A stretch of 64,000 bases of DNA from Stratiolaelaps scimitus. Taxonomy: Eukaryota; Arthropoda; Arachnida; Mesostigmata; Laelapidae. The stretch spans positions 1 through 64,000 of the forward strand of contig JABWDB010000108.1 of assembly GCA_019614645.1 (NCBI GenBank), written 5' to 3'. Below are positions 1 to 11,491 of the stretch, piece after piece (position 1 is the stretch's first letter; each line of letters opens with the position of its first letter). Made by a program: the position numbers and the translations under genes. Under the pieces are notes generated by a model. The model saw nothing but the letters and a program-made list of their open reading frames with translations, was not told the origin of the DNA and did not search any database.

Positions 1-1886
1 GTTGATTTCAGAAAAACTTGTTACTAATAAATACGACCAGACACCCCCACGTTTTCCACATTTTTCTTATTCCGAATTAGTCGGTTATTACAATTGCGCT
101 CAAGAAAATAATTGCAAACAATTGCAGTTACAAAAGATATCAGTCAAGGAGAATTTTTATTTTGGGCACGCTTAGGGACAGGAGAAGTGGGAGCTCCTTG
201 TTTTAAATTTTCTAGTAGGGATACAGAGATGAGGCTGTTCTAGACGTTTTTGACGTTCCGTAGGTACGATTGTCGCCCACTATTATAACTGAATCCAGTG
301 GCACTGTTCTCCAGTGGCTCCATTACGGGAGATTGGCATTGCACATCCAACTTCTGTAGGAGTTTCAGGGGAGATAGATTCCGAGTTCCCTCCTCCCCGC
401 AAACCCTAACCAACAGCGTGAAGGAACCCATATAAATAAAGTTGGTGGACGCTCAAAGATTCGCTGTGAGGGCTAGGTAATAATATTGCTCAGAACCGTA
501 AACACATTCACTTACTCAGGTTTATCGACATGGGAATATTGCTATCATGAGGAGAGGATCGTGGTTTTGGTAGGAAGGTAAACCTTTTGCGAGAACTGAT
601 AACAGTCCACACTATTTTAGTGCGCCATGCTGAAATAATGTAATTATTCAATCATTATTATCATTATTGAGTGGTCAATGAAACCTGATTCATATCTTGG
701 CGAGTTGGGGATGGTTGAGGACAACGGAAAGTTGAAGGAGCTAAAATTATTTAATTATTATTAAAATTATATCACACCCATTTCCAGAGTGGCGGAACGT
801 AACGAGCGTTACATAGTGAGCTTGAATGTGCCTAATTAGTGTTGGTTAGTCATCTGCTGAACAAATTATATGGAGAGAGTGCGAGTGCGCGCTGTTAAAT
901 TTAGCTGTTAAAATAAGTTTAGCGCCAGTGGCAGTAGTTAAGTTGTTAATATCGTCAGGTTCCGTGTTTTCCGTGCACTGAAAGCTAGCTGTCATCTCGT
1001 CAATTTGAACCAGTGGGATATGATACATCATAAATCATTAGGAAAGTATAGATGAAATAGTTTAATTTTATGTCGGATATGGAACGATCGTTTTTAGCAA
1101 CAAATATAATTATCACATACAATAAACATGTTCTTACAAGACTGTTAGAATTACATATTTTATAGTTTTTTACGTATTTTTTGAGGAGAGGGGGTCCAAT
1201 TAATTGGGGATAGGCCGAGGCCGAGGCCGACATTGTCGCAAGGAAGGTAATTTAATTGCCTCTCAGAGACGGGCGTTGCAAAAGGAAAGGAGAGCTTTTT
1301 ATTACAATTAAATAAATAAAAATAAATTGGTCTTATTATAAACTTAAAGAGAAAAAAGAGCCCCGCGTCTCTCGATTTATGGGCACAATGCACCTTGCTA
1401 GAGTGAGCGTTCAGGCGCCCACTCAGAGTTTCTACTAATTGCCGAAGCTAATGAGAGCTAAGATATTTTTATGAAACTGAAGATTGCATGCCACTGCACG
1501 CTTGTCCTGATAGGGACCCTATGGCCTCAGCCAAATACTGCTGTTAAGACACCGTTCTGGAATGGGAGACTCTTTCAGGGATAAATAAGAACTGCCTCCG
1601 TTTCAGATTCATTTGGGCATACATCAATTATCAGCAATTATCGTTAGCTCCGCAGGAAGTTCGCGATTTCTCCACACCACGAATGACAAATCTTTTAGCT
1701 ATATGCAGATTTCAAATTATCTCAATATCCGTTTTGGGAGGAAATATTCAACATTGTCACATGAACGCAGATAGGCCAGCGGTCTGGCCTGGGCACAATG
1801 CACCTTGCTAGAGTGAGCGTTTAGGCGCTTTAGTTTCTACTCATTGCCCAAGCTAATGAGAGCTAAGATATTTTCGTTATGAAATT
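1..1886 (+). repeat. Left copy of the 5' flank of the duplicated locus
   Basis: This segment aligns almost base for base with 13,285-15,174 (for example both begin gttgatttcagaaaaacttg), so it is the left member of a tandem locus duplication. I see no coding exon in it; the short open frames differ between the two copies and are not conserved. It contains an internal echo: the block around 1,390-1,440 (cacaatgcaccttgctagag) recurs at 1,795-1,850. In the intact locus the matching sequence lies 1.7-3.6 kb upstream of the start codon, so it is distal flank there. Confidence 0.85.
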
Positions 1887-3092
1887 GAAGTTGAGGAGTC
1901 AATGAAGCCTGATCCATATGTTTGTTGTCTGCTGATGAACCGTCAAGGCTTCCACTGGAGAGCACAAATCAGAAAACGCAATCGATGGAGGCGGTCATCC
2001 TCTCACGTTAGCGTATAGTCTGTGCTGTTGGTTGGGGTTGGTTGAGGACAACGGAAAGTTGAAAACCCATTCCCAGAGTGGCGGAACGTAACGCGCGTTA
2101 CATAGTGAGTTTGGATGTGCCTAATAAGTGTTGGTTAGTCATCTGCTGAACAAGATTATATGGAGAGAGTGCACGCTGTTAAACCTGACGATATTAACAA
2201 CTCAACTACTACCACTGGCGCTGAGTTGTTAATATCGTCAGGTTCCGTATTTTCTAAGTGCACTGAAAGCTAGCCCTCTAGTGTCATCTCTAAATTTGAA
2301 CAAGTGCGATATGATATATCATAAATCATTATTGAAGTATAGATGAAATTGTTTTATTCTATGTCGGATATTGACTATGCGTCTTAAAATATACAATAAA
2401 TTGTTGACCATTTTTAACAATTGTAGTATAATTATTACGTAAAATAAACATGTTCTTACAAGACTATATTTGAGAAATCCTTCACCGAGATAAGTGAACG
2501 TATCTTTCGAGGCAGGGGGTCCAGAGTGACGGTAAACGGCGGCAGGCGAGAGCATCTCTACTCTATTCGTTAGTAATGAAAGTTACTTAAAACGTGGTAG
2601 TGCGACTGTTAGAGCCACTGATGATGGCGGTAAACGGGAAGAAGATCTCTTGCGGAATTATGCCTCTTGCAATCGTAAAGGCAAACAGACCAACACGCGC
2701 GCTGTAGAATTTATCGACGAAGAGCAGTTTGTTCAAGGTATATTAATAGCTGATAGGAACCTACGGATTCTGTCAAATACTGCTTTTAAGGGATCGTTCT
2801 GGAATGGGCAACACTTTCTGGAACAAAGAAATAAATGGCAACTACCTCAGTGTCACATCCATTTGGGCATACATCAATTATCGTCAGCTGCACGGGAAAT
2901 TCGCAATTGTAGCTATGGTGCAGATATCTAATTATCGCAAACTCCATTTTGGGGGGAAATATTCAACATTGTCCGCTGTGAATCTAGATAAACCGGCTGT
3001 CTCTCGATTTATTGGTACATTGCACCTTGCTAGAGCGAGCGTTTAACGGCTTTAGCCGCAACTGATTGCCGAAGCTAATTAAGATATTTTCG
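1887..3092 (+). repeat. Extra internal duplication of flank subunits
   Basis: This block repeats subunits already present in 1-1,886: 2,064-2,170 matches 777-880, 2,240-2,480 matches 950-1,150, and 2,800-3,050 matches 1,590-1,830. The right-hand locus lacks this extra round, so the left locus gained a second copy after the duplication or the right one lost it. No gene is recognised. Confidence 0.7.
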
Positions 3093-4083
3093 TTATGAAA
3101 TTAAAGATTTGAGACATTCCGCTATTGGAAAGCACTCTGAACCCCGGGATGCTTTACAAATCAAATACGGGGTCGTGGTCTTGTCTAGTTGCGGTTGTTG
3201 TGAGGATCTATTCCAAATTGTTGAAAGTGGCCCTGGCCAGTTAAGCAGTGCCTGGGGAGAATCTGCGATTGAATGCCACTGGTGTTGGTACCACAACCGG
3301 ATATTTAAATGTAAAAATGGATGCTTCGAGATCAATCATGGGGGAATTTACTGGAAGGGCGCCTTGACGTAGTGTAGAGTTGATTTATCTAATCTCGTTT
3401 AGGATAGTCATACGCCGTAAACATGTGGTAGCAAGTCGATCTTTAACAATACTAAATGATGAGTACACTTACAATATATAGTATTGTACTGAAGTGTGAT
3501 TGCCCGCCTGGTAATGCGAAGAGAAACACACGGTCTACTTGAGAGTAGTTTCGGGATGCGATAGCTAAAGGTAAAGTAGCCGTAATTATAAGAGGAGAAA
3601 CTGTAATTGACAGAGCTAACGCAATGAGGCCAAGCCGGTAACTAAACCCCCAGTTGCAGGGCCCAGACCATATGGCAATAACCATCTCTATTTGTCTATG
3701 TATTCTGTTCTTGCTCGAGTATATCATCTGTCATAAAACCTTCACGTTTAGATGCGATGTGCAGGTATAATGTTACAACGTTATGCACAGTGATTCTGTT
3801 ACAGGATGTTGGGATATGAAGAAAGTAATTAAGCTAATTAAGAAAAACTCTCATTCTCGTCGTAACATTTATTCTATGTTACTGAAACAGTCTGAACTCC
3901 CGATTCTTCTAGGGGTACTATACAGACAGCTTTCCAGAGTGATTCTTTTATTCTCACCAGGAATAGAATAATGACTATGGAAAATGCTATCGCTTGTACT
4001 TACCATTATCCGTGATATGCTAAAGGTAAACGCAGCAGTACTGTCAATACCGGTAACAATAACAAACGCCATTTTACACAAAT
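3093..4083 (+). repeat. Proximal flank repeat, paralog of 15,160-16,110 and 16,410-16,570
   Basis: Several blocks match the right-hand locus in the same order, for example ggaagggcgc at 3,355 versus 15,272. The block 3,540-3,790 belongs to a family with further copies at 8,140-8,400, 15,720-16,010 and 26,930-27,170. The last 150 bases match the segment directly upstream of each exon-1 module. On the minus strand they hold a 24-codon open frame (ATG near 4,073) ending at a GTAAGT donor-like site; see the findings. Confidence 0.65.
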
Positions 4084-4094
4084 GCCCCCCCACA

Positions 4095-4410
4095 AATATC
4101 GAACAGCCCGTCCCCGATCCGTAGGGTCATCTCTCGTTATCCATGGATGACGACGCTGTGAATGACAAACTTTACTGCGAGCCTCGCCGGCTTGGCGCCC
4201 TGACGCTTACTACTCGAGTCGTAGTGCCACATCCTTGCTTGCCTCGTGACGCGAAGTTCACATCGGCGCATATAACTAGGTGATGATACCCGCAACGATT
4301 AAACAACCAGCCAGGGTAGGTTTTAAAAAGTGACCAAAGTAAACGAGCCAGAGGGAGAGACTGCTGGGAGAGATGTGCTACCTCATCGCGGTAGTCACAG
4401 TATTTGTCGG
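4095..4410 (+). pseudogene. Exon-1 module copy A (degenerate, internally deleted)
   Basis: Leader (4,095-4,328) and coding-like sequence (4,329-4,410) match the leader and first exon of the intact gene at 16,580-17,219. The ATG has become GTG. The middle of the exon is deleted so that the N-terminal residues run straight into the MCYLIAVV membrane segment in another frame. The donor gtaagtgt at 4,411 is kept. It cannot make the same N-terminus, so I call it a pseudo-exon; its leader could still be transcribed. Confidence 0.75.
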
Positions 4411-5400
4411 GTAAGTGTAACCTAAATGAGCGACTATATACCAATTATTCGTTCACGAGGAAAACTGCGTTTTTGTTTATTGTGTCGTCCGTGTGCTCTC
4501 AATTTATTTCATATTGACGTCTATGTATGACGTGTCATCGGTTAAAATTCTGCTTCACCAGTTTACTGTATATTGATTTCAGTTGTACGATCCATTTGAT
4601 CAAGTTCCTCGCTTAGACCATGTATTCAAAGATTCCTTGTCATTTTTGTGAGATTCGTACATAGATGTTCTTGGAAATTGCATTCGTCATAACATAATTT
4701 TGATAATTATGGTGTTTCCCAATATGCTAGTCTAAGCTCGGAATTGTGGAAAACTTGGTTGTGGTTTTGTTTCGTTACAATTTAACCTGCAGGTGACAAC
4801 AATGTATATCAGTCATTAATCAGTGACGTGGCAAAAAGTGACCGTATCAGGAAACTGGTTGGTCCAGAAGGTTAGAAGTGTGGACGGCACCCCATGCTTG
4901 CCATGTGGTGCCGTCCACACCTTGTTTCACCGTGATATCAGTTATCTGGATAAACGGAAGGCTTATTTATTGTGTTCGTTTGGTGGCGTTCTGTATTTGA
5001 CAGGACACAGTTAAAACCATCCCCGATCGTGTCATAACGCACATATATTGTACAACACGTAAAGGTTCCTCGTCACCGCACACGCTCACATAATTCGACA
5101 AATTATTGGCATTTCATTGAATGGAATTGAGTTGGAAATCTAAATTCTCGACAAGTGGGTTTTTTATTAGAAAGAAATAATAGTGTCCACAATATATAAA
5201 CGCTTGAGTGTTGTGGGCGGCTTGCAATTGTATTTTACATTTACAAGAAGCTGTCCCTTCAAAAACTCCCCGATTCTTCTTTTCTAGGGGTGAATTTCTC
5301 AGACTGACTCACAGCTAACATTTAACGTCCATGGCAGTGCTTCTAGAGGCACTACACAGATAATTTCCATAGTGATTAGTTTATTGTCACGAATAATAAA
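4411..5400 (+). other. Intron-like spacer after module A
   Basis: No gene is seen. The first 150 bases match the start of the intron that follows the other exon-1 modules (taaatgagcgactatata, then ttccttcacga). A perfect 14-base snap-back hairpin lies at 4,878-4,920, and 5,190-5,300 repeats the flank block found at 16,010-16,115. Confidence 0.6.
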
Positions 5401-6012
5401 ATGTTCCGGTCTATAGGGTCACCTCTGGTTCTCCATGGATGACGACGCTGTGCATGTTAACCTGTTCTACGAATCTCGTCCGTTTGGCGCCCTGATGTTT
5501 ACTACTCGGGTCGTACTGCCATATCAATTTCGATACGCGCAGTTCAGATAGGCGCATGTAGCCGGGTGACGACACCCCCGCAAACGATATAAGCAACCGG
5601 CCAGAGCAGGTTCTAAAAGAATGACTACCGTAGACGAGCCAGAGGCAGAAACTTCAGGAGATCGAAGTGACCACCACAGGTGGCAGGAAGCTAAAGGCGG
5701 CCGGAGATGAAGAATGGGTGACGACGGGTCAAACCAAGGCAGGGACCACTTGTGGGGTAAGTCGCCAGTACAGAGGACAGGAAGGCAAAGATGGCACGTA
5801 TCAGGAGGGTGGTATTTCCAGCCAGCGAGCTAGTGAGTACCCATGGCAGAAACGGTTAAACTAATACTGACTTCCAACGGGAGAACGCTTCGCCTAGGAA
5901 TAGCTGCATATGTGGAAGGCCTCAATAGATCCAAGCGCTCATACCGAAAGACTATAGCTTGGGACTGTGGGAGGTATGTGCTGCCTCATCGCTGTAGTCG
6001 CGATTTTTTCGG
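5401..6012 (+). pseudogene. Exon-1 module copy B (frameshifted)
   Basis: The leader starts near 5,401 and an ATG at 5,621 opens with MTTVDEPEAETSGD, clearly homologous to MTTENEPEAETAE of the intact exon. The frame is soon lost. The downstream part still resembles the IAAYV and membrane-span coding region and ends at a gtaagtgt donor at 6,013. An unrelated-looking insertion of about 150 bases sits in the middle. It is a degenerate copy unless RNA shows otherwise. Confidence 0.75.
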
Positions 6013-6560
6013 GTAAGTGTAACTTAAATGGACATAGGTGACTATATATCAATTATGATTCTTATTCCTTCACGATGAAAAATGCGTCCTTGTTTATTGA
6101 AGGAGTCTTAATTTGTTTAATTTTGATGCCTATGTATGGCGTGTCATTATTTAATTTAGTTGTTCGATCCATTTGACCAAAGTTCTTTGCGTAAACCCAG
6201 GTCTTCTGTCTCATTTTTGTAAGATGCGTACAAAGATGCCCTTCGAAGTCTCATAACGTAATTTCGATAATTGTTGATAATCGTAGTGTTTCCCAATATG
6301 AAAAATTTTTAAGGTCGTTGAGCGACTGCCCAAGTTAATTCGGTACAGCAACTAACCCAGCCGGACAAACCCGATATACAGATAGCTTTCCATAGTGATT
6401 CTTTTATTCTCACCAAGAATAAAATAACTACTATGGAAGACCTGCTATAGCTTGTACTTAACCATTATCCGTGATATGCTAAAGGTAAATACAGCAGTCA
6501 ATGTCAATACCATTAACTATAACAAACGCCATTTTGTCACTGATACCTTAGGGATCCATC
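6013..6560 (+). other. Intron-like spacer and proximal flank before module C
   Basis: No gene is seen. 6,013-6,300 resembles the post-donor intron of the other modules. 6,380-6,560 is the proximal flank that precedes modules A and H (accaagaataaaataactac), with the minus-strand ATG frame here broken by an early stop. Confidence 0.55.
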
Positions 6561-7218
6561 TCACAAATAACGAACAGCCCGTACCCGGTCTGTAGGGTCA
6601 TCTCTCGTTCTCCATGGATGACGACGCTGTGAATGATAACCTGCTCTACGAATCTCGCCGGCTTGCCGCCCTGACATTTACTACTCGGATCGTAGTGCCA
6701 TATTATCTTTACTTGCTTCGTGACGCGCAGTTCAGATCGGCGCATTATCGTATCATCCACACTAGGTGATGATACCCGCAACGGTTAAAGAACCAGCCAG
6801 GGTAGGTTCTAAATGAGATTTCCGAAAGACCATAGTAAACGAGCCAGAGGCAGAGACTGCAGGAGATGAGGTGACCACCGCAGGCGACAGGAAGCCAAAA
6901 GCGCAGGAGATAAAAGACGCGGTCGTTGCAGATTAGATAAATGCGGGGATTGCTGGAGGGGATGAAGACACTACTGCAGGTGACAGCAAGGCAAATACGG
7001 TGCGCGCTCGAAAGTCGGTGCTACCAGCCTCGCAAGGGTTTGTGGTCGACACAAGAAGCTTCGCACAGTTGGTGAAAACGTAACGCAAACCTCCGCGAAG
7101 AATTATTCGTAATTTTGGAAGGCCCCGATAGATCTACGCGCTCAGATTATAGGATTATAGAGCTTACGAGAGTGGGAGAAATGTGCTGCCTCATCGCAGT
7201 AGGCGCAGTATTTCTCGG
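6561..7218 (+). pseudogene. Exon-1 module copy C (multiple stops)
   Basis: A full-length module: leader 6,585-6,811, then coding-like sequence to 7,218. It keeps recognisable pieces (the tgcgcgctcgaaagtcggtg block and a MCCLIAV membrane segment) but has no intact start and carries in-frame stops. The donor gtaagtgt at 7,219 is intact. On the minus strand the leader has an unbroken frame (RSELRVTKQ, HYDPSSK) also present in copies B and F. Confidence 0.75.
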
Positions 7219-7286
7219 GTAAGTGTAACCTAAATGAGCGACTATATACGAATTATCGATTATTATTCCTTCCCGAAGAAAAATGC

Positions 7287-7690
7287 ATACTCCCCACAGC
7301 AGCGCATAGACCAAGGAAGTTCGACCGCCGCCACTGGTTCGACTAAAGGGAACCAACCAAGCGTCATGAATGTGACGAATATAGCAAAAATAAGGCTTAA
7401 TCTGTACACGTGTCGTCACCAGCGAGATTCCCACTGTCCCTATCGATCGTCTTGCGAAACCACAGCCAAGGGAACGGCCTTGGATGGCACGGCGGGTAAA
7501 GACCCTGTTGAGCTTCACTCTAGTCTGACTTTGTGAAGAGACATAGGAGGTGTAGCATAAGTGGGAGATTCGTCAGCAATGAAATACCACTACTCCTATT
7601 GCTACTTTACATGCTCAATGATGTAAATATGGTCATTCGATATTTTAGGAAAAGCATAGTTATTTGTGTGATTTAAATTGAGGACATAAT
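7287..7690 (+). other. Insertion in the module C spacer carrying 28S rRNA sequence
   Basis: The paralogous spacers continue from gaagaaaaatgcg into gtttttgtttattg. Here that sequence is interrupted at about 7,287 by roughly 400 bases absent from the other copies. The core of the insertion is a 28S rRNA fragment, listed separately. The rest (7,287-7,420) is unassigned. Confidence 0.5.
7424..7625 (+). pseudogene. 28S rRNA pseudogene fragment
   Basis: The run gagattcccactgtcccta, then gcgaaaccacagccaaggga, then agaccctgttgagctt, then a stretch ending gaaataccactactc, follows the order of a highly conserved part of eukaryotic large-subunit rRNA. It is about 200 bases long and carries small changes (for example a ggcttgg-like stretch is altered and a few bases are missing), so it is not a working rRNA gene. 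It covers the zone where R1-type retrotransposons insert in rDNA. The identification is from memory of the conserved sequence. Confidence 0.85.
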
Positions 7691-8450
7691 CAGGTCTGGA
7701 GTTTGGCTGGAGAGAATCTACACCCGATTCGATTCGTTCGTAATAAGAGAAGATCTTTTGTGGAATTATGCATTTTGCCATCGTAGAGCAACACGTACGC
7801 TGTAGACCAGAGAGCAGTTCGATAGCGACCTTACGGATTCTGCCAAATACTGCTCCGTTCTGGCATGGGTAACACTTTCTGGAACAAAGAAATAAATGGG
7901 AACTACCTCAGTTTCACATCCATTTGGGCATCAATTATCGTCAGCTGCACGGGAAGTTCGCAATTGTTCCACATCATAAATGACAAATCTTTTAGTTATG
8001 TGCAGATCTAAAATTATCGTTTTGGGAGGAAATATTGAACATTATCACGTTGTGAACCTGGATGGCTAGCTGTCTCTCGATCTATGGGCACAATGCACTT
8101 CGTTAGAGCGAGCGTTTAGCGGCTTTAGTTGCTACCGATTGGAGAAGAGAAACCGTAATAGGATAAGATCGGCTCGGACTTGGCTGTTGGCTGTACCTAT
8201 TACGGTTCCTCAACCAACAAGTCCGAGCCGATTACGAAACCTCTTACAGGGCCCAGAGTTTGGAAGTATTATACCATTCTGTTGTAACGGATAACCATCT
8301 CGAATTGTCGGTATTCTGTTCTTGCTAGCGTGTACTCCACGTTTAGATGCGACAGGTGTAATGTTATGACGTAGGTGGCAGAGTGATCTTGTATAGAATG
8401 TTGGGGCAGAGTGATTTTGTATAGACGCTGTCGCTACAGATCTGAAAACG
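7691..8450 (+). repeat. Flank-repeat fragments before module D
   Basis: 7,740-8,110 matches the flank blocks at 2,640-3,060 (disrupted copy). 8,140-8,400 belongs to the family also seen at 3,540 and 15,720. It contains an interleaved pair of inverted repeats (8,151-8,232). No gene is recognised. Confidence 0.6.
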
Positions 8451-8454
8451 GACT

Positions 8455-8610
8455 GCTGGGGCGATGAAGACACTACTGCAGATGACAGCAAGGCAGATAC
8501 GGTGCGCGCTCGGAAGTCGGTGCTATCAGCCTCGCAAGGGCTTATGGTCGACACAAGAGCCATGTGGGAGCGATGTGCTGCCCCACCGCGATAGTCGCAG
8601 TATTTCTCGG
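8455..8610 (+). pseudogene. Exon-1 module copy D (partial)
   Basis: A short copy with only the middle and end of the exon: the gaagacactactgcag block, the cgctcggaagtcggtgctat block, and then directly the membrane-span coding end followed by gtaagcgt at 8,611. The leader and start are absent. Confidence 0.7.
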
Positions 8611-8779
8611 GTAAGCGTAACCAAAATGAGCGACTATATAAGAATTATGATTAGTATTCCTTCACGAAGAAAAATGCGTTTTTGTTTATTGTAAAAAGTT
8701 GTCACAGTCTACTCTTATTTCATATTGCTTCTAGGGGTACTATACAGATAGCTTTCCATAGTGATTCTTTTATTTTTCC

Positions 8780-9331
8780 CGGTCTGTAGGGTCACCTCTT
8801 GTTCTCCATGGATGACGATGCTGTGATGGATAACCTGTTCTACAAATCTCGTCGGGTTTGGCGCCCTGACATTTACTACTCGGGTCGTAGTGCCATATCA
8901 TCTTCATTTGCTTCGTGACGCGCGTTCAAATCGGCACATATAAATAGATGACGGTACCCGCATACGATATAAGCAGCCGGCCAGGGTAGGTCCTGAATGA
9001 CCGTCGTAAACCAGAGCCAGAGGCAGAGACAGCAGGAGACCACCGCAGGTGACAGGAAGCCAAAGGCTACTGCAGATGACAGCGAGGCAGATACGGTGCG
9101 CGCTCGGAAGTCGGTGCTATCAGCCTCGCAACGGCTTACGGTCGACACAAGAAGCTTCGCACAGTTGATGAAAACGAACACGGAATTCCAACAGGAAAAC
9201 GGAAACCTCCGCGAAGACTTATACGTAATTTTGGATGGCCCCAATAGATCTATGCGATCAGACCGTAACATTATAGCTTGGAGTGTGGGAGCGATGTGCT
9301 CCCTCATCGCGGTAGTCGCAGTATTTCTCTG
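8780..9331 (+). CDS. Exon-1 module copy E, possible alternative first exon
   Basis: The leader is 8,780-8,996. An ATG at 8,997 opens a frame that stays open through the membrane-span region to a gtaagtgt donor at 9,332 (about 111 codons). Its C-terminal half aligns in frame with the intact exon 1: RxRxSVL, then TNTEFQ, LDGPNRSMRSDRNIIAW, then SVGAMCSLIAVVAV. The N-terminal 20-25 residues are in a shifted frame relative to exon 1 because of one extra base. The exon would end in phase 2, whereas exon 2 expects phase 1, so splicing to exon 2 would break the frame unless the donor shifts. It is either a recently decayed copy or an alternative exon; I lean to decayed. Confidence 0.45.
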
Positions 9332-9488
9332 GTAAGTGTAACTAAAATGAGCGACGATTATTATTCCTTCACGAAGAAAAATGCGTTTTTGTTTATTGTA
9401 AAAAGTTGTTATAGTCTACTCCTCAGTTTCACATAGCTTTCTATAGTGATTCTTTTATCGTTTCCGCTCTGTAGGGTGACTCGTTCCC

Positions 9489-9638
9489 CGTCAGCGCGGT
9501 GGCTTGGACGGCTAAGTCTCTGGTTATCGGAAGCCAGAGGCCGCGGGTTTGAGCCCCGCTGCGTGACATATAAGAGAGCTTAAGCATTGTAAAATTGCAG
9601 CTCCTTTAATAAACCAATAAAACCTTTACCTTTACCTC
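9489..9638 (+). mobile_element. tRNA-derived SINE, full-length copy
   Basis: The tRNA-like head (from about 9,489) has an A-box-like tggcttggacgg and a B box ggtttgagccc. It is followed by a non-tRNA body with gcttaagcattgtaaaattg and a short tail of repeated ctttac units. Related copies are at 22,385-22,528, 35,848-35,932 and 61,005-61,050. The element interrupts the leader of module F between gggtgac and ctccatggatg, which are contiguous in other modules, so it is a true insertion. The CTAAG and long-arm-like hairpin suggest a Leu or Ser tRNA ancestor; that is inference. Confidence 0.8.
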
Positions 9639-10218
9639 TAGTTCTCCATGGATGACGATGCTGTTAATGATAACCTGTTCTACGAATCTCGTCGGGTTTG
9701 GCGCCCTGACGTTTACTACTCGGGTCGTAGTGCCATATCATCTTTATTTGCTTCGTGACGCGCAGTTCAGATCGGCACATATAAATAGATGACGGTACCC
9801 GCAAATGATATAAGCAGCCGGCCAGGGTAGGTCCGGAATGGCCGTCGTAAACCAGAGCCAGAGGCATAGACAGCAGGAGACCACCGCAGGTGACATGAAG
9901 CCAAAGGCGCTGTCGCTACAGATCTGAAGGCGGGGTCGGCTGGGGGGGAATGAAGACACTACTGCAGATGACAGCGAGGCAGATACGGTGCGCGCTCGGA
10001 AGTCGGTGCTATCAGCCTCGCAATGGCTTACGGTCGACACAAGAAGCACAGTTGGTGAAAACGAACACGGAATTCCAACAGGAAAACTGAAACCTCCGCG
10101 AAGACTTATACGTAATTTTGGATGGCCCCAATAGATCTATGCGATCAGACCGTAACATTATAGCTTGGAGTGTGGGAGCGATGTGATGCCTCATCGCGCT
10201 AGTCGCAGTATTTCTCGG
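9639..10218 (+). pseudogene. Exon-1 module copy F (in-frame stop)
   Basis: The leader is 9,645-9,837, interrupted upstream by the SINE. An ATG at 9,838 opens MAVVNQSQRHRQQETTAG, close to copy E, but a stop follows after about 30 codons. The rest is very similar to copy E, down to the membrane-span end and a gtaagtg donor at 10,219. E and F are therefore the youngest pair of modules. Confidence 0.75.
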
Positions 10219-10740
10219 GTAAGTGAAACCTAAATGAGCGACTATATACGAATTATCGGTTATTATTCTTTCACGAAGAAAAATGCGTTTTTGTTTATTG
10301 TAGAAAGTTGTCAGTCTACTCTCAATTTATTTCATATTGACGTCTATGACGTGTCACCGGTTATCCAAATCGATTCATTTGATCAAAGTTCCCCGCTTAG
10401 AACCATGTATTCAAAGATTCCTTGTCATTTTTGTGAGATGCATAAAATTGTATGTGCATCTATCCTAAGTAGAACTAGCCTGTATACTAGATGTGTAAGA
10501 TGGAGGATCGTTTGTATGCTTTTACCAGGTCCAATTCTGGAGTTGAATGTTGTGGACGATTCCATGGCGATGTCGGAGCTGTCGGAGGAATTTCATCTGC
10601 AAGCAATTGAGCAAATTAGCTTCTCGTCGTTAGAGAGATGCGCGATGCGAATATAAACGAGTTTCGCATCGCTCATCTCTCTAACAACGAGAAGCTACGT
10701 CACCTCGTCGCCAGTTTACGTGAATCCTATTTAACCCGCA
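10219..10740 (+). other. Intron-like spacer after module F
   Basis: The start matches the other post-donor introns. The open frame 10,234-10,656 is not conserved in the paralogous spacers and I do not treat it as a gene. It ends in a large snap-back hairpin (10,619-10,695) whose arms read gcttctcgtcgttagagaga and its reverse complement with a few mismatches. Confidence 0.5.
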
Positions 10741-11198
10741 AATCCTAGCCGTTCTACGAATCTCGTCGGTTTGGCGCCCTGACGTTTACCACTCGGGTCG
10801 TAGTGCCATATCTTGACGCGCAGTTCAGGTTGGCACATAAACTATAGGGGACGATACCCATGAATGGTATGCCAGGGTAGGTTCCAAAAGCACGACCGCC
10901 GTAAACGAGCCAGAGGCAGAGACTGCAGGAGATGAAGTGGTCACCACAGGTGGCAGGAAGCCAAAGACGACAGGAGGTGAAGAATGGGTGACGACAAGTC
11001 AAAGGTCAGGGGCCGCTTCGGGGCATCGCTTGGGAGGCTTCGCACAGACTAATACCGAATACCAAGAGGAGAACACATAGCTCCGCAAAGAAATATATGC
11101 ACACTTGGAGGGCCCCGATAAATCTGTGTGCATGCCGTAAGATTATCGCTGGCGTGTAGGAGTATGTGCTGCCTCGTCGCGGTAGTCAGTTTTTCCGG
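10741..11198 (+). pseudogene. Exon-1 module copy G (last before pseudo-exon 2)
   Basis: The leader (from 10,741) and coding-like part (10,892-11,198) match the other modules. The start codon position reads ACG and the frame is interrupted by stops. The donor gtaagtgg at 11,199 is intact. This is the module nearest to pseudo-exon 2, so it is the positional equivalent of exon 1 in the left locus. Confidence 0.75.
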
Positions 11199-11491
11199 GT
11201 AAGTGGAACCTAAATAAACATAGGTGACTATATACTAATTATGATTATTATGCCTTCAAGATTAAAAGGCGTTTTTGTTTATTGATGTGTCATCTAGCAC
11301 CTATCCGTCCCACTGGCCTCTGGTGTCACTAATAGTTGTCGTTTGATAGCTTTTGATTGAGTGGTAATTATGTTGGGTGGCAGCCCGTACTAGTATCCAC
11401 AGAAGGTCTCCCAAGTGCGAATAGTGTCGTTATCTGATTTGCCATCTCTTTCCCCGCATCTTGGCTAGCGGCCTCTTTGAATGGTAACAAC

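Noticed and set aside
2525..2560. Another 28S fragment (ggtaaacggcgg)
   Set aside because: Only 12 bases match; the neighbours do not continue the rRNA sequence.
9489..9570. A functional tRNA gene
   Set aside because: The tRNA-like head is followed by a conserved non-tRNA body and tail, and occurs in four copies, so it is a SINE.
10234..10656. 140-codon frame as a gene
   Set aside because: It lies in a spacer whose paralogs are not open, and it ends in a snap-back hairpin.
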